This document shows positions 9,501 through 16,065 of a stretch of 32,750 bases of DNA, piece by piece; within the stretch, counting starts at the first letter, position 1, and each line of letters starts with the position of its first letter. The notes under the pieces are model-generated. The model saw only the letters and a program-made list of their open reading frames with translations, did not search any database and was not told the origin of the DNA. A program made the translations under genes and the position numbers. The stretch comes from Candidatus Poribacteria bacterium (GTDB lineage Bacteria; Poribacteria; WGA-4E; PCPOR2b), in contig JAJEAL010000112.1 in NCBI GenBank assembly GCA_022822785.1, forward strand, positions 1-32,750, given 5' to 3'.

Positions 9501-9822
9501 TCTGGTCTATCCAGTCAGCGCATTCTTTAGCAATGGGTCTTTGTTGAAGCGGCTTGTCAAGCTGCAGACCCTCGTCCTCAATTTTGAAGGCTTTCGGATC
9601 GGTGTTCCTTGTGTCGAGATTTTTGATAAAGTCGGGTTCGCCGAACAGGAATCGAAGTCCGTCAATTTTCCACAGATGCGCTTTGAGCGCTTCAAAGGCG
9701 TGGATTGTGAAGTACGCCGATACCACCGAGAGCGATGAACCGTTTTCGATGTTGGCTTTCAGAAACTCGCCGACCGTGCCTCGGTCGTGATTGTCTCGGA
9801 TTCGGGTGTTACGGTTTGACAT
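6523..9822 (-). CDS. PLD-nuclease / SNF2-family helicase fusion
   Basis: In this 1099-aa product, residues about 15-180 are a phospholipase D-like domain with HGKMYH (121-126) and GSSNFT (138-143), the conserved core of PLD nucleases. Residues about 240-960 are a SNF2/RapA-like superfamily 2 helicase: Walker A SVGLGKT (271-277), DESH (361-364), SATP (406-409), and C-terminal QRFGRIDRIGSRN as motif VI. One PLD half-motif implies dimerisation if catalytic. The enzyme should translocate on DNA and may cleave it. The adjacent adenine methyltransferase suggests the pair makes a restriction-like complex with nuclease/motor and methylation/recognition on separate chains. DISARM DrmD helicases and type ISP enzymes are the nearest named comparisons, but DrmA and DrmB are not present. 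Its start lies just inside the spacer carrying a repeat element whose edge supplies TATAAT on this strand. The domain call is firm; the biological role is inferred. Confidence 0.9.
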   Translation of the reverse strand: MSNRNTRIRDNHDRGTVGEFLKANIENGSSLSVVSAYFTIHAFEALKAHLWKIDGLRFLFGEPDFIKNLDTRNTDPKAFKIEDEGLQLDKPLQQRPIAKECADWIDQKVEIKSTRQSNLLHGKMYHIANNDANKAIMGSSNFTVQGLGLGQSNNNIELNLEVEDDQDRGDLKAWFDDVWNDKERVEDVKEQVIARLKKLGDDQGPEFIYYKTLYELFRDELETRMNNEQTIEDTHLYDTKIWDTLYAFQKDGVKSVIARLLRHNGCILADSVGLGKTYTALAVIKFFELRNERVLVLCPKKLRENWALYPVYYSQRNNPFDGDKFGYSLLSHTDLSRYEGDADGTDLAGFNWSNFDLVVIDESHNFRNDTKPTLDDAGNIIRHSRYTRLLEEVIKEGAQTKVLMLSATPVNTSLIDLRNQIYLMTGKREEVFQKSLGISNIRALLGQAQKTFKAWEDNPDAGGRRDKSKLLNELGADFFQLLGGVSIARSRRHIENFYADEIDRIGEFPEQLKPENHHPPTDLDGALSYKYLADQIEKFSLSVYTPSSYVIGEEAKQRLAKEKQDFRFNQLDREKFLIGMMQTNFLKRLESSAHSLTETLQRTIGKIDTLLEKINRYEQNQGMPETETDRLVETDILPEDDEDDEEFLVNKARHPYHLGELDCVRWKKDLIKDKRTLDKALESVKGITPERDGKLQAIKAHIRDKAAHPPTDRDGEINRKLLVFTTFKDTADYLYDNLSNLAAELNLKVAMVSGDVTRTQSRPNNFNAILTNFAPRARGRADNNGDEIDLLIATDCISEGQNLQDCDTVLNYDIHWNPVRIIQRFGRIDRIGSRNLSVRMINYWPTEDMEVYLRLQSRVEARMALADAAATGSEDPLNESAYEQAQMELNFRDQQLKQLREEVLDFDDLSDGVVLSDFTLDYFFTQLLRYLEDNKRKLEATPNGVYAVTHDEDRPMETGVIFFLRQRNASTDIQRKTASPIHPFYAVYIRNTGDIRYGCANTRQVLDLFESAAAGKIDPLHDLCIQFDSDTQNGENMTLYNKLLKAVIAHISRAHTTTQTRNLKRGGPRDLKLTPRSATPRDASDFELVTWLVITTPQS

Positions 9823-9853
9823 AATTTATACCTATCTCAGATTGTTTTGGTTC

Positions 9854-9859
9854 ATTATA
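9854..9859 (-). promoter_or_regulatory. Candidate -10 box for the helicase gene at a repeat-element edge
   Basis: The minus strand reads TATAAT at 9859-9854, about 32 bases before the helicase ATG at 9822. It falls on the terminal inverted repeat of the element at 9856-10006. The matching -35 position reads GTCTAT, which is poor, so promoter activity is only a possibility. Confidence 0.3.
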
Positions 9860-10006
9860 GTAAATCCTAAAAATAAATAGACGCTTTCGCTCTCCGTGTC
9901 CTGTCCCGACTCGTCGGGATGCGGTGCGGTTGGAAACCGCACCTACCGGGCCGGGGGGCAATGCAGTTCGGTTTGGAGTGTCTCATTAATTCTGAAATCT
10001 ACTATA
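9856..10006. repeat. MITE-like element E1 with 30-bp imperfect terminal inverted repeats and central GTAG hairpin
   Basis: The left end reads TATAGTAAATCCTAAAAATA, continuing AATAGACGCT. The right end, reverse-complemented, reads TATAGTAGATTTCAGAATTA, continuing ATGAGACACT. They match at about 21 of 30 positions. In the centre is the hairpin GTGCGGTT (9924-9931)/AACCGCAC (9935-9942), with GTAG on the minus strand at 9943-9946. A second small hairpin, CCCGA-CTCG-TCGGG, lies at 9905-9918. No ORF is credible inside, so the element is non-autonomous if mobile. Confidence 0.65.
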
Positions 10007-10027
10007 GTTCATTGGTTCATTTCCCCA

Positions 10028-10155
10028 AGTTGGCTCATATAAAAAGAAAGTGCAAGTCCCGATTCATCGAGGATTCCGCTACGCGGAACACGAAGATAAA
10101 CCGAGTTTTGAAGAAAAAACTCGGTTTCTGTTGCACCATTTCTTAACATGAGCGC
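10028..10155 (+). repeat. parA-flanking direct repeat, copy A
   Basis: Copy A shares its start (gttggctcatataaaaag) and end (tcggtttctgttgcacc ... aacatgagcg) with copy B at 11164-11260, in the same orientation. It contains a 12-bp perfect hairpin: AAACCGAGTTTT (10098-10109) and AAAACTCGGTTT (10116-10127). Copy A carries about 28 extra bases near 10053-10082. Its right edge covers the last codons and stop of the parA gene. Confidence 0.75.
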
Positions 10156-11147
10156 CCAAGTTTAATTCTTGCGGTTATCTTCTCAGCCAAAGCCTTGAAA
10201 TCGTCGCGGGCGGTATTGGCGGCAGCAGCGTGGCTGCCAATTGCGCCATCGGCCGGGGTGAGATGAAACATAGGCTTGCGTGCTTCTTGTGCCATCGGCA
10301 CCAGACTTCGGTAGTGCTTGACAGTCGCGAGGGCGTGTTCTTCATCTTGTGCCGGTGTCGCGGGGTAAGGCCCATCGTTATCGTCCAGTAGGTTTCGGGC
10401 ATATTCCTCCGGCATACGGTTGACCCACGTGTCGTATGCCGTAATGGGACGCCCCAAACGAATGCCGTGCTGCTGTACCACATAGCCAATGGGTTGAATC
10501 AACCCATCAGGCATACATAGGTCAGGGATGGGGTTACGGTCATATCTATCTTTCCACCCATTTCGCCAATCTCGTAGCGTCGCCCCGAGGGTACGCAGTC
10601 CTTGAAGTGAAATCAGATCTGTTCCAAGCGGAACGATAATGCAATCCGTCGCAACCAGTACCGCTCTATTCAAAGCCCCTAGGTTGGGACCCACATCTAC
10701 CAAGACAATTTCAGCACCACTATCATTTACTGCTGTTTGTAAAATACGCCATAGTGCTGAAATCACACGGAAAGCACGTGGACGACGGTCAAGACACGCT
10801 TGCCATTGGATCGAAAACTCATCCTCAGTAGCAGATAACGAGAAATCCCCTACGATGAGGCTCAACTTCGGTACTATCTGCTCTAAGTAAGGTTGCTCAA
10901 TGTCTCCGGTCCCGTCCAAAAGCGGTTGGAGGGCATTATAGATGGTTTTCCTCTCTCCATCGTCAGGCCACAGTATTTCTAGGCGTTCCTCATTGATAAA
11001 CATGCGGGTGAGGTTTGCCTGCGGATCGAGGTCACAAGCAAGTACTTGATAATCAAGATCGGATAGCATCCACGCTAGATGATAGACCAAAGATGTCTTG
11101 CCAACGCCGCTTTTATTGTTAAAAAAGGTTAAAATTGGAACAGACAT
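10143..11147 (-). CDS. ParA/MinD-type P-loop ATPase
   Basis: The product is 334 aa from the preferred start, an ATG at 11147. That ATG has AGGAG at 11154-11158 with six-base spacing. An ATG two codons earlier (11153) touches the ribosome binding site and is unlikely. The deviant Walker A, KSGVGKTS, lies at residues 12-19. CDLDPQANLT and LVDVGPNLGALNRAVL follow as the Walker A' and Walker B/switch regions of the ParA family (known to dimerise on ATP and bind DNA non-specifically). No ParB or centromere gene lies beside it, so a plain partition role is doubtful. A regulatory or assembly ATPase for the flanking TPR, helicase and methyltransferase genes fits better, but is inference. The 3' end lies inside a repeat, and a second copy of that repeat sits 17 bp upstream of the start. 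Confidence 0.85.
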   Translation of the reverse strand: MSVPILTFFNNKSGVGKTSLVYHLAWMLSDLDYQVLACDLDPQANLTRMFINEERLEILWPDDGERKTIYNALQPLLDGTGDIEQPYLEQIVPKLSLIVGDFSLSATEDEFSIQWQACLDRRPRAFRVISALWRILQTAVNDSGAEIVLVDVGPNLGALNRAVLVATDCIIVPLGTDLISLQGLRTLGATLRDWRNGWKDRYDRNPIPDLCMPDGLIQPIGYVVQQHGIRLGRPITAYDTWVNRMPEEYARNLLDDNDGPYPATPAQDEEHALATVKHYRSLVPMAQEARKPMFHLTPADGAIGSHAAAANTARDDFKALAEKITARIKLGRSC

Positions 11148-11163
11148 TTTCATCTCCTCTCAG

Positions 11164-11260
11164 GGTTGGTTCATATAATAAGAGAGCGCGAAACACGAAG
11201 AGAAATCGAGTTTTTTAGGAAAAACTCGGTTTCTGTCGCACGATTGTCGAACATGAGCGT
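11164..11260 (+). repeat. parA-flanking direct repeat, copy B
   Basis: This copy lies just upstream of parA. It is similar to copy A (10028-10155), including cacgaag, the GAGTTTT...AAAACTC hairpin near 11208-11229, cggtttctgt and aacatgagcg. Direct orientation means recombination between the copies would delete parA. Confidence 0.75.
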
Positions 11261-11338
11261 CAGGGTTTGTGCACTGCTTTTATCGTGGCAAGATCGTGTC
11301 AGATATTCTGGGGCGACGTTGTTGGTATCTTCAAAACG

Positions 11339-11356
11339 CGCAATGAATTGCGCTAC
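11339..11356 (-). repeat. GTAG hairpin (REP-like), CGCAAT type
   Basis: On the minus strand GTAG directly precedes the perfect stem CGCAAT-TC-ATTGCG. It sits in the spacer between the TPR gene stop (11379) and repeat B. Confidence 0.6.
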
Positions 11357-11378
11357 TACAAACCCAAGGGTGTAATTC

Positions 11379-12797
11379 CTATTGTGTTTCGCTGTTTTCT
11401 GCATCTTGCAGTGGTTCATGGCACCGGGCTAATTCTTTGTCTTGGAAAATATCGTCCCACCATTCCGGGTACTCCAGTGGTTCAGGCATATAAAATAAGG
11501 AAGCCTGTCTGTCATATTCTTTTATAACCGTTGTTTGTCGATCAATAGCCTTCTGATATGCTTTAACAGCGTCTTGGTAACGTCCGATTCTGTGCAACGC
11601 CTTCCCAAGACGATAGTGAAAATCAGGATATTCATAAGTATGTCTTGCACGCTCATACCAGAGGAGTGCTAGCTCATAACGCCCAACTTCGTCATTGGCA
11701 ACAGCGAGGTCGTAATACACCGCATCGTAATGTGAATCTGCCACAATAGCACTATGATAACATTCAATAGCTTGTATGTAATTTCCATCAGCAAAGTTCT
11801 GTTTTCCCAAATCGTGGTACGTTTCCGCAAGGTTTCGATGCACTGTTCCTTCTCTCAGATCGTAGAAGTCCCAGTACACATTTTCTACATCGAGGTGTTG
11901 CAGCCTTCCACGTGCTTTGTCCATACGATATATATTACCAAATACAATAGCCTGTTTGAAGGCCTGAATCGCTTCCTCAAACCAACCAGTCCACTGATAC
12001 GCTTTTGCTAATTCGTTATAGGCAGCCGCATAATTGGGCTTAATTCTTACTGCTGTACGATACGCTTCTATTGCCTTTTTGAGAACCTCTTGAATTCGGG
12101 GATGTTTGCCCTGTTTCATTGCCTCAATTTCATCTCTGGTTTCGTCACCATAGTTTTCCTCCAGCGTGATGAAAGGGTTAATCCAACGCGTGTATGCTTC
12201 GCCCAATTCGTAGTATGCCTCGGCACTATCGGGTTGGACCTTAATGAGTTGTTGATAGGTTTTTATGCGTGCCTCTGCAATGCCAAGTGTACCGTCGAAG
12301 TTTATCTGATCTCTGATTTCGTAATCATCGCAATTTTCCATCAACAGAGTGTATATCTGACCAATTTGGTGATAAGCAGCAGCCCAATCATGATCAATTT
12401 CGGCGGCTTGCTTATACCATTCAATAGCCCGCATGTAATCAGATGGAAACTCTAATTCTCCCCACTGGCTTTCTCCAAAATAGTCGAACAGTTCCGCTAA
12501 AGAGCTGCGCGCGTCTGCGTAATCCGGTTGAAGTTCAATCGCTTTTCTGTAAGCCTCTATTGTTCCTTGATAACGCTCAAATACCTCTTCAGTGTAGAGA
12601 TATTCTTCAGTGTTTTCGATTTGCCGTTGGACTAATTCGGAACGACAATGACCTATCTGAAACCACGCTTGGGCGAAATCGGGGTTGAGATCGGTAGCCT
12701 GTTCAAAATAGGATAGGGCATTGGCATAGTATTTGTACTCCATCAAGATCAACCCGTCTCGATAAATTTGTTCGGCTCTGTGTACTATGTTATTCAT
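11379..12797 (-). CDS. Tetratricopeptide-repeat protein
   Basis: In this 472-aa product, about nine TPR units cover nearly the whole length, for example NALSYFEQATDLNPDFAQAW near the N-terminus, AYRKAIELQPDYADARSSL, and AYRTAVRIKPNYAAAYNEL near the middle. The repeats are more diverged than those of the FRG-TPR protein, so this is an older, non-amplified array. There is no signal peptide or transmembrane segment. The ATG at 12797 has AGGAG at 12808-12812 with good spacing. It is the first gene of the leftward island and probably a protein-binding scaffold or adaptor. No enzymatic domain is visible. It could instead be an unrelated TPR gene that happens to sit upstream, since 231 bp with repeats separate it from parA. 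Confidence 0.85.
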   Translation of the reverse strand: MNNIVHRAEQIYRDGLILMEYKYYANALSYFEQATDLNPDFAQAWFQIGHCRSELVQRQIENTEEYLYTEEVFERYQGTIEAYRKAIELQPDYADARSSLAELFDYFGESQWGELEFPSDYMRAIEWYKQAAEIDHDWAAAYHQIGQIYTLLMENCDDYEIRDQINFDGTLGIAEARIKTYQQLIKVQPDSAEAYYELGEAYTRWINPFITLEENYGDETRDEIEAMKQGKHPRIQEVLKKAIEAYRTAVRIKPNYAAAYNELAKAYQWTGWFEEAIQAFKQAIVFGNIYRMDKARGRLQHLDVENVYWDFYDLREGTVHRNLAETYHDLGKQNFADGNYIQAIECYHSAIVADSHYDAVYYDLAVANDEVGRYELALLWYERARHTYEYPDFHYRLGKALHRIGRYQDAVKAYQKAIDRQTTVIKEYDRQASLFYMPEPLEYPEWWDDIFQDKELARCHEPLQDAENSETQ

Positions 12798-12820
12798 CTT
12801 CTAGGCTCCTAAAGTCAAAA

Positions 12821-12845
12821 GGGCAACCACAAGGGTTGCCCCTAC
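12821..12845 (-). repeat. GTAG hairpin (REP-like), GGGCAACC type
   Basis: On the minus strand GTAG (12845-12842) is followed by GGGCAACC, loop CTTGT, GGTTGCCC. It is a perfect 8-bp stem, 24 bp upstream of the TPR gene start. Confidence 0.65.
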
Positions 12846-13256
12846 AGTTTTCTTTGTGTTTAGCACTTTCTTTTTGCACGAGCCACTATAAATAACCACA
12901 TTCACTAAGATAACCTATCAGGGGTGTTCTTGTTTTATCACGCACCGACCCAATGCTACACACATGTCGCCCTGCTGGGGCTGCGTGGTTGATTGAACTA
13001 ATGAACCCTATACATTACAATCTGCTTTCACGCATCGCGTTTTACGCATTCTTATCCGCGTTATCCGCTTCATCTGTTTAATCCGTTATTCGGATCGATT
13101 CGCCGCTCTTCCCACGGGTTGAGGGCTTTGTAGGAGGGGCTTCCTATACCTGATGATAAACCGATATCACTCTTCCCCTGCTTGTTCAGCATAAGCGAAA
13201 TCCCAAACTGGCGGGACGGGCGAATAAGGCGGCTAGCCTTCCAGTCAACTTGGATC
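12846..13256. other. Spacer without a clear gene
   Basis: The spacer contains a diverged copy of the ACGGATTA-type repeat (about 13050-13097) in the same orientation as the one at 2524-2612. On the minus strand at 13070-13258 there is a 62-codon open frame containing SPSYKALNPWEERRIDPNN. It has no convincing ribosome binding site and runs into the repeat, so I treat it as a possible gene remnant rather than a gene. I see nothing definite between 12846 and 13040. Confidence 0.5.
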
Positions 13257-13520
13257 AATGGTGGATTTTAGAATTAATGAGACACTCCAAATCGGTGCGT
13301 CCCGATAAATCGGGATCCCGACCTGTCGGGAGAAACAGCGCCTACCGGGGACGGAAAAATCCGGGCTATCACCCGGTAGGTGCGGTTTCTAACCGCACCG
13401 CATCTCCCGATTCTCGGGATTCTCGATGCAATCGGAACCGACGAGTCCCCGATTGTATCGGGACAGGCGGGGCAGGACATGGGGGGCGAAAGTGTCTATC
13501 TGTTTTTATGATTCACTAAA
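13257..13520. repeat. MITE-like element E2, opposite orientation to E1, central GTAG hairpin
   Basis: The left end is AATGGTGGATTTTAGAATTA followed by ATGAGACACTCC. The right end, reverse-complemented, is TTTAGTGAATCATAAAAACA followed by GATAGACACTTTCGC. Both ends match those of E1 (9856-10006) but in swapped order. The centre holds GTAG (13376-13379) plus GTGCGGTT-TCT-AACCGCAC (13380-13398). Smaller palindromes such as CCCGAT-AA-ATCGGG near 13301 add further secondary structure. Confidence 0.65.
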
Positions 13521-13661
13521 GATAATTTTCCTGTCGACAAGTAGGTGTATTCAGTATATCATACGAACTCATATTGTATCTACGATTATTATCTCGCGGA
13601 TAAGGTAAGGAAGAATTGACGTTATCCAACTTCCAATCCACCACTATACAGGAGGAGAACC

Positions 13662-14801
13662 GTGAAAATTACTGACATAGAGGTAATCCATTTCCGAACG
13701 ACGACGCGAGGTCACCCCACTAAGTGGGGATATGGTGTCTGGGGGGACGAGGTCGAGAGTGTCGGTGCAATTACTAAAATTTCGACCGATGAAGGCGTTG
13801 ATGGGTATATGATCGGGGGCAACAAAGCCACCATGGAAACGGTTGTCAAGCCACTCATCTTGGGAGAAAATCCACTGCATCGAGAGAAGATTTGGCACTG
13901 GCTGGATCAGATGTCCACTTTTGGACACAGACCATCTGAAGGTGAAATCGGAGTGGTTGATTGTGCGCTGTGGGATCTGCTAGGTCGCAAGGCAGGGGTC
14001 CCAGTCTACCAGCTACTGGGCGGCGCCCGTGATCAGGTGAAAGCCTATGCGAGCACCTATCCCAACCTAGGCGGCCCCGAAGTCTATGCCGAGCACGCCT
14101 TGGCTTGTAAAGCGGAGGGCTATAAAGCATACAAGGTCCACGCCTACATCTGCTGGAATCCGCATACCGAAGCACCTGCCCCGCAGTTGCCGGGCTTCCC
14201 GAAGGAAGATGTCGAGATATGTAGGGCAGTGCGTGAAGCGGTCGGGGATGACATGGTACTGATGCTGGACCCATTCGGTGTCTATACGTTGGATGAAGCA
14301 ATCTGGGTAGGGCGGGAGTTGGAGAAACTCAACTACTACTGGTTGGAGCACCCCATGATTGAGACCCGTGTTGAGTCCTACCGGCGACTTACCCGTGCGG
14401 TGGACATCGCCATCTGTTCCCCGGAACACGTTCCGGGCGGCGTGTTTAGCCGGGCGGAATGGATACTACAGGGCGCATGTGATATGATGCGCACTGACAT
14501 CAATTACGGCGGTATCACTGGATGCTGGAAGTTAATCAATATTTGCCAAGCTTACGGTATACAGTGTGAATTGCACGGTACGGGTGCGCCGCATGTCCAT
14601 CTAGCGTGTGCAGCCCCTGAAGCGACTTGCCGGTATTACGAGCGAGGACTCTTACGTCCCGGCGTTGACTATAACCAGCCCCCACCGTACTTAAAGGCAA
14701 TTACGGATCCAATAGACTCCGAAGGCAACGTTATCGTTTCCCAGAACCCTGGACTGGGTATAGAATACGATTGGGATTACATTGAAGCCAACCGGATATA
14801 A
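13662..14801 (+). CDS. Enolase-superfamily (mandelate racemase/muconate lactonizing-like) enzyme
   Basis: The 379-aa product begins at GTG 13662, with GGAGGAG at 13651-13657 four bases before it. The N-terminal capping domain (about 1-125) precedes a TIM-barrel domain. Three acidic metal ligands of the superfamily are visible: Asp in MLDPFGVY, Glu in WLEHPM and Glu in SPEHVPGG. The segment YKAYKVHAY is where the first acid/base residues normally lie, and HGTGAPHVH may provide the catalytic histidine. These enzymes abstract the alpha proton of a carboxylate and often dehydrate sugar acids. The exact substrate cannot be read from the sequence. It stands alone between element E2 and the convergent moeA gene, from which a palindrome at 14835-14862 separates it. 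Confidence 0.85.
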   Translation: MKITDIEVIHFRTTTRGHPTKWGYGVWGDEVESVGAITKISTDEGVDGYMIGGNKATMETVVKPLILGENPLHREKIWHWLDQMSTFGHRPSEGEIGVVDCALWDLLGRKAGVPVYQLLGGARDQVKAYASTYPNLGGPEVYAEHALACKAEGYKAYKVHAYICWNPHTEAPAPQLPGFPKEDVEICRAVREAVGDDMVLMLDPFGVYTLDEAIWVGRELEKLNYYWLEHPMIETRVESYRRLTRAVDIAICSPEHVPGGVFSRAEWILQGACDMMRTDINYGGITGCWKLINICQAYGIQCELHGTGAPHVHLACAAPEATCRYYERGLLRPGVDYNQPPPYLKAITDPIDSEGNVIVSQNPGLGIEYDWDYIEANRI

Positions 14802-14834
14802 AGATAATCCGATCTAATTTACGGTGACTTCGTG

Positions 14835-14862
14835 GTAGGGAGCAACGATCGTTGTTCCCTAC
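14835..14862. terminator. 28-nt palindrome between convergent genes (GTAG-type, possible two-way terminator)
   Basis: GTAGGGAGCAAC-GATC-GTTGTTCCCTAC is self-complementary except for one G:T pair. It ends at the base before the moeA stop codon and lies 34 bp after the enolase-like gene stop. It starts with GTAG on either strand, like the other REP-like hairpins here. There is no long T-run, so transcription termination is plausible but unproven. Confidence 0.55.
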
Positions 14863-16065
14863 TCACCCCATAAATTGTGCTTCTACTTCTTCACCCGCGG
14901 CGATCGTGGCACCCGCCGGGACAACGATGAAACCGTTGGCTAAGACAAGCGAGTGCAGAATGCCGGAGCCTTGCGGTCCCGTCGTCTTGGCGTAATACTT
15001 CCCATCGCGTGAGGTGATAATCGAACGCATAAAGCTCACACGCCCATCTCTATTAGAGATATTTTCTTCCAAGACTGCCTTGAAGGTTGGACGGAGCAGC
15101 TCCGAATGGCCCGCCATTTTGAGGAGAGCAGGCCGAACAAAGAGTTCAAACACAACGAGTGAGGAAACCGGGTTACCCGGCAACCCGAAGATAGGTTTGC
15201 CATCAGCGATGCCGTAAGCTTGTGGTTTCCCCGGTTTCATCGCCACGCGCCAAAAATTGATTTCACCGAGCCTAGAGAGCACCGCTTTGACAACGTCGAA
15301 CTCGCCAACCGAGACCCCACCGCTGGTGATAAGCGCATCTGCTCCCGCCAACGCTTCCCGAAACTTTTCCTCCGTTTCGGCTTCGTTGTCACGAGCAATC
15401 CCCATGTCAATCGGATCGCAGCCCGCCTCTGCGACCTGGGCACAGATGCCGTAGCGATTACTGTCCCGGATTTTGCCCGCAGTCAGTGGCTCTCCGAGCG
15501 GGGTCAGCTCATCACCTGTGGAAACCACCGCAACTTTCGGGCGTTTGTAGACCTGAATTTCAGATCGGTTCAGTGACGCCAACATCGCAATCTCCTGCGG
15601 ACGGATGAGTTTCCCCTTGGGCATGACTAAGTCCCCGTGCTTCACACTCTCACCGGTAAATCGGACGTTCTCATCTTTCTCCACATCCTCAAAGATGGAG
15701 ACCTTATCCCCTTCGAGTTCTGTTACCTCTTTCATCACAACGGCATCGGCACCTTCAGGCATCATCGCGCCTGTCATGATACGTGCAGCGCTGCCCTGCT
15801 GGATGCGAGTTGCCGGCGCATATCCCGCCTGAATCATCTCAACAACCGAAAGTTCGACCGGACGGGCTTTAGAAGCGTTTGACACATCTGCTGCAATGAC
15901 GGCGAAGCCATCCATGGCTGAATTGTTAAATGGTGGTATGTTTTCACTCGCATAAAGGTCTTCAGCGAGAATAGTGCCAAGACAATCTAAGATACCCCGT
16001 GTTTCTGTGGGCAAAACACCGATGGTTTCTAACATTCGCTGACGTGCTTCTTCAACAGTTAGCAT
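14863..16065 (-). CDS. moeA: Molybdopterin molybdotransferase MoeA
   Basis: This 400-aa enzyme inserts molybdate into adenylated molybdopterin, the final step of molybdenum cofactor synthesis in the cytosol. Family signatures are clear: NNSAMDGFAV near residue 47, GKIRDSNRYG, the MoCF-domain TSGGVSVGEFD, and GLPGNPVSS. The ATG at 16065 (start MLTVEEARQ) is preferred. GGAGGA lies at 16073-16078, and the length and N-terminus match the family. A longer open frame reaches 16242, but its extra 59 residues are antisense-frame sequence of mobA and look non-coding. The start overlaps the 3' end of mobA by 14 bp, which implies translational coupling in a mobA-moeA operon. Confidence 0.95.
   Translation of the reverse strand: MLTVEEARQRMLETIGVLPTETRGILDCLGTILAEDLYASENIPPFNNSAMDGFAVIAADVSNASKARPVELSVVEMIQAGYAPATRIQQGSAARIMTGAMMPEGADAVVMKEVTELEGDKVSIFEDVEKDENVRFTGESVKHGDLVMPKGKLIRPQEIAMLASLNRSEIQVYKRPKVAVVSTGDELTPLGEPLTAGKIRDSNRYGICAQVAEAGCDPIDMGIARDNEAETEEKFREALAGADALITSGGVSVGEFDVVKAVLSRLGEINFWRVAMKPGKPQAYGIADGKPIFGLPGNPVSSLVVFELFVRPALLKMAGHSELLRPTFKAVLEENISNRDGRVSFMRSIITSRDGKYYAKTTGPQGSGILHSLVLANGFIVVPAGATIAAGEEVEAQFMG

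Noticed and set aside
2605-9822. Complete DISARM or BREX system
   Set aside because: The helicase and methyltransferase resemble DrmD/DrmMI, but DUF1998-type DrmA/DrmB, PglZ and BrxC are absent from the window.
10143-11147. Ordinary ParABS partition locus
   Set aside because: No ParB-like gene lies next to the ParA gene, and no iterated parS-like site beyond the two hairpin repeats was seen.
13070-13258. 62-aa minus-strand protein
   Set aside because: No convincing ribosome binding site, its 3' part lies in a repeat, and no family was recognised. Kept only as a possible remnant.
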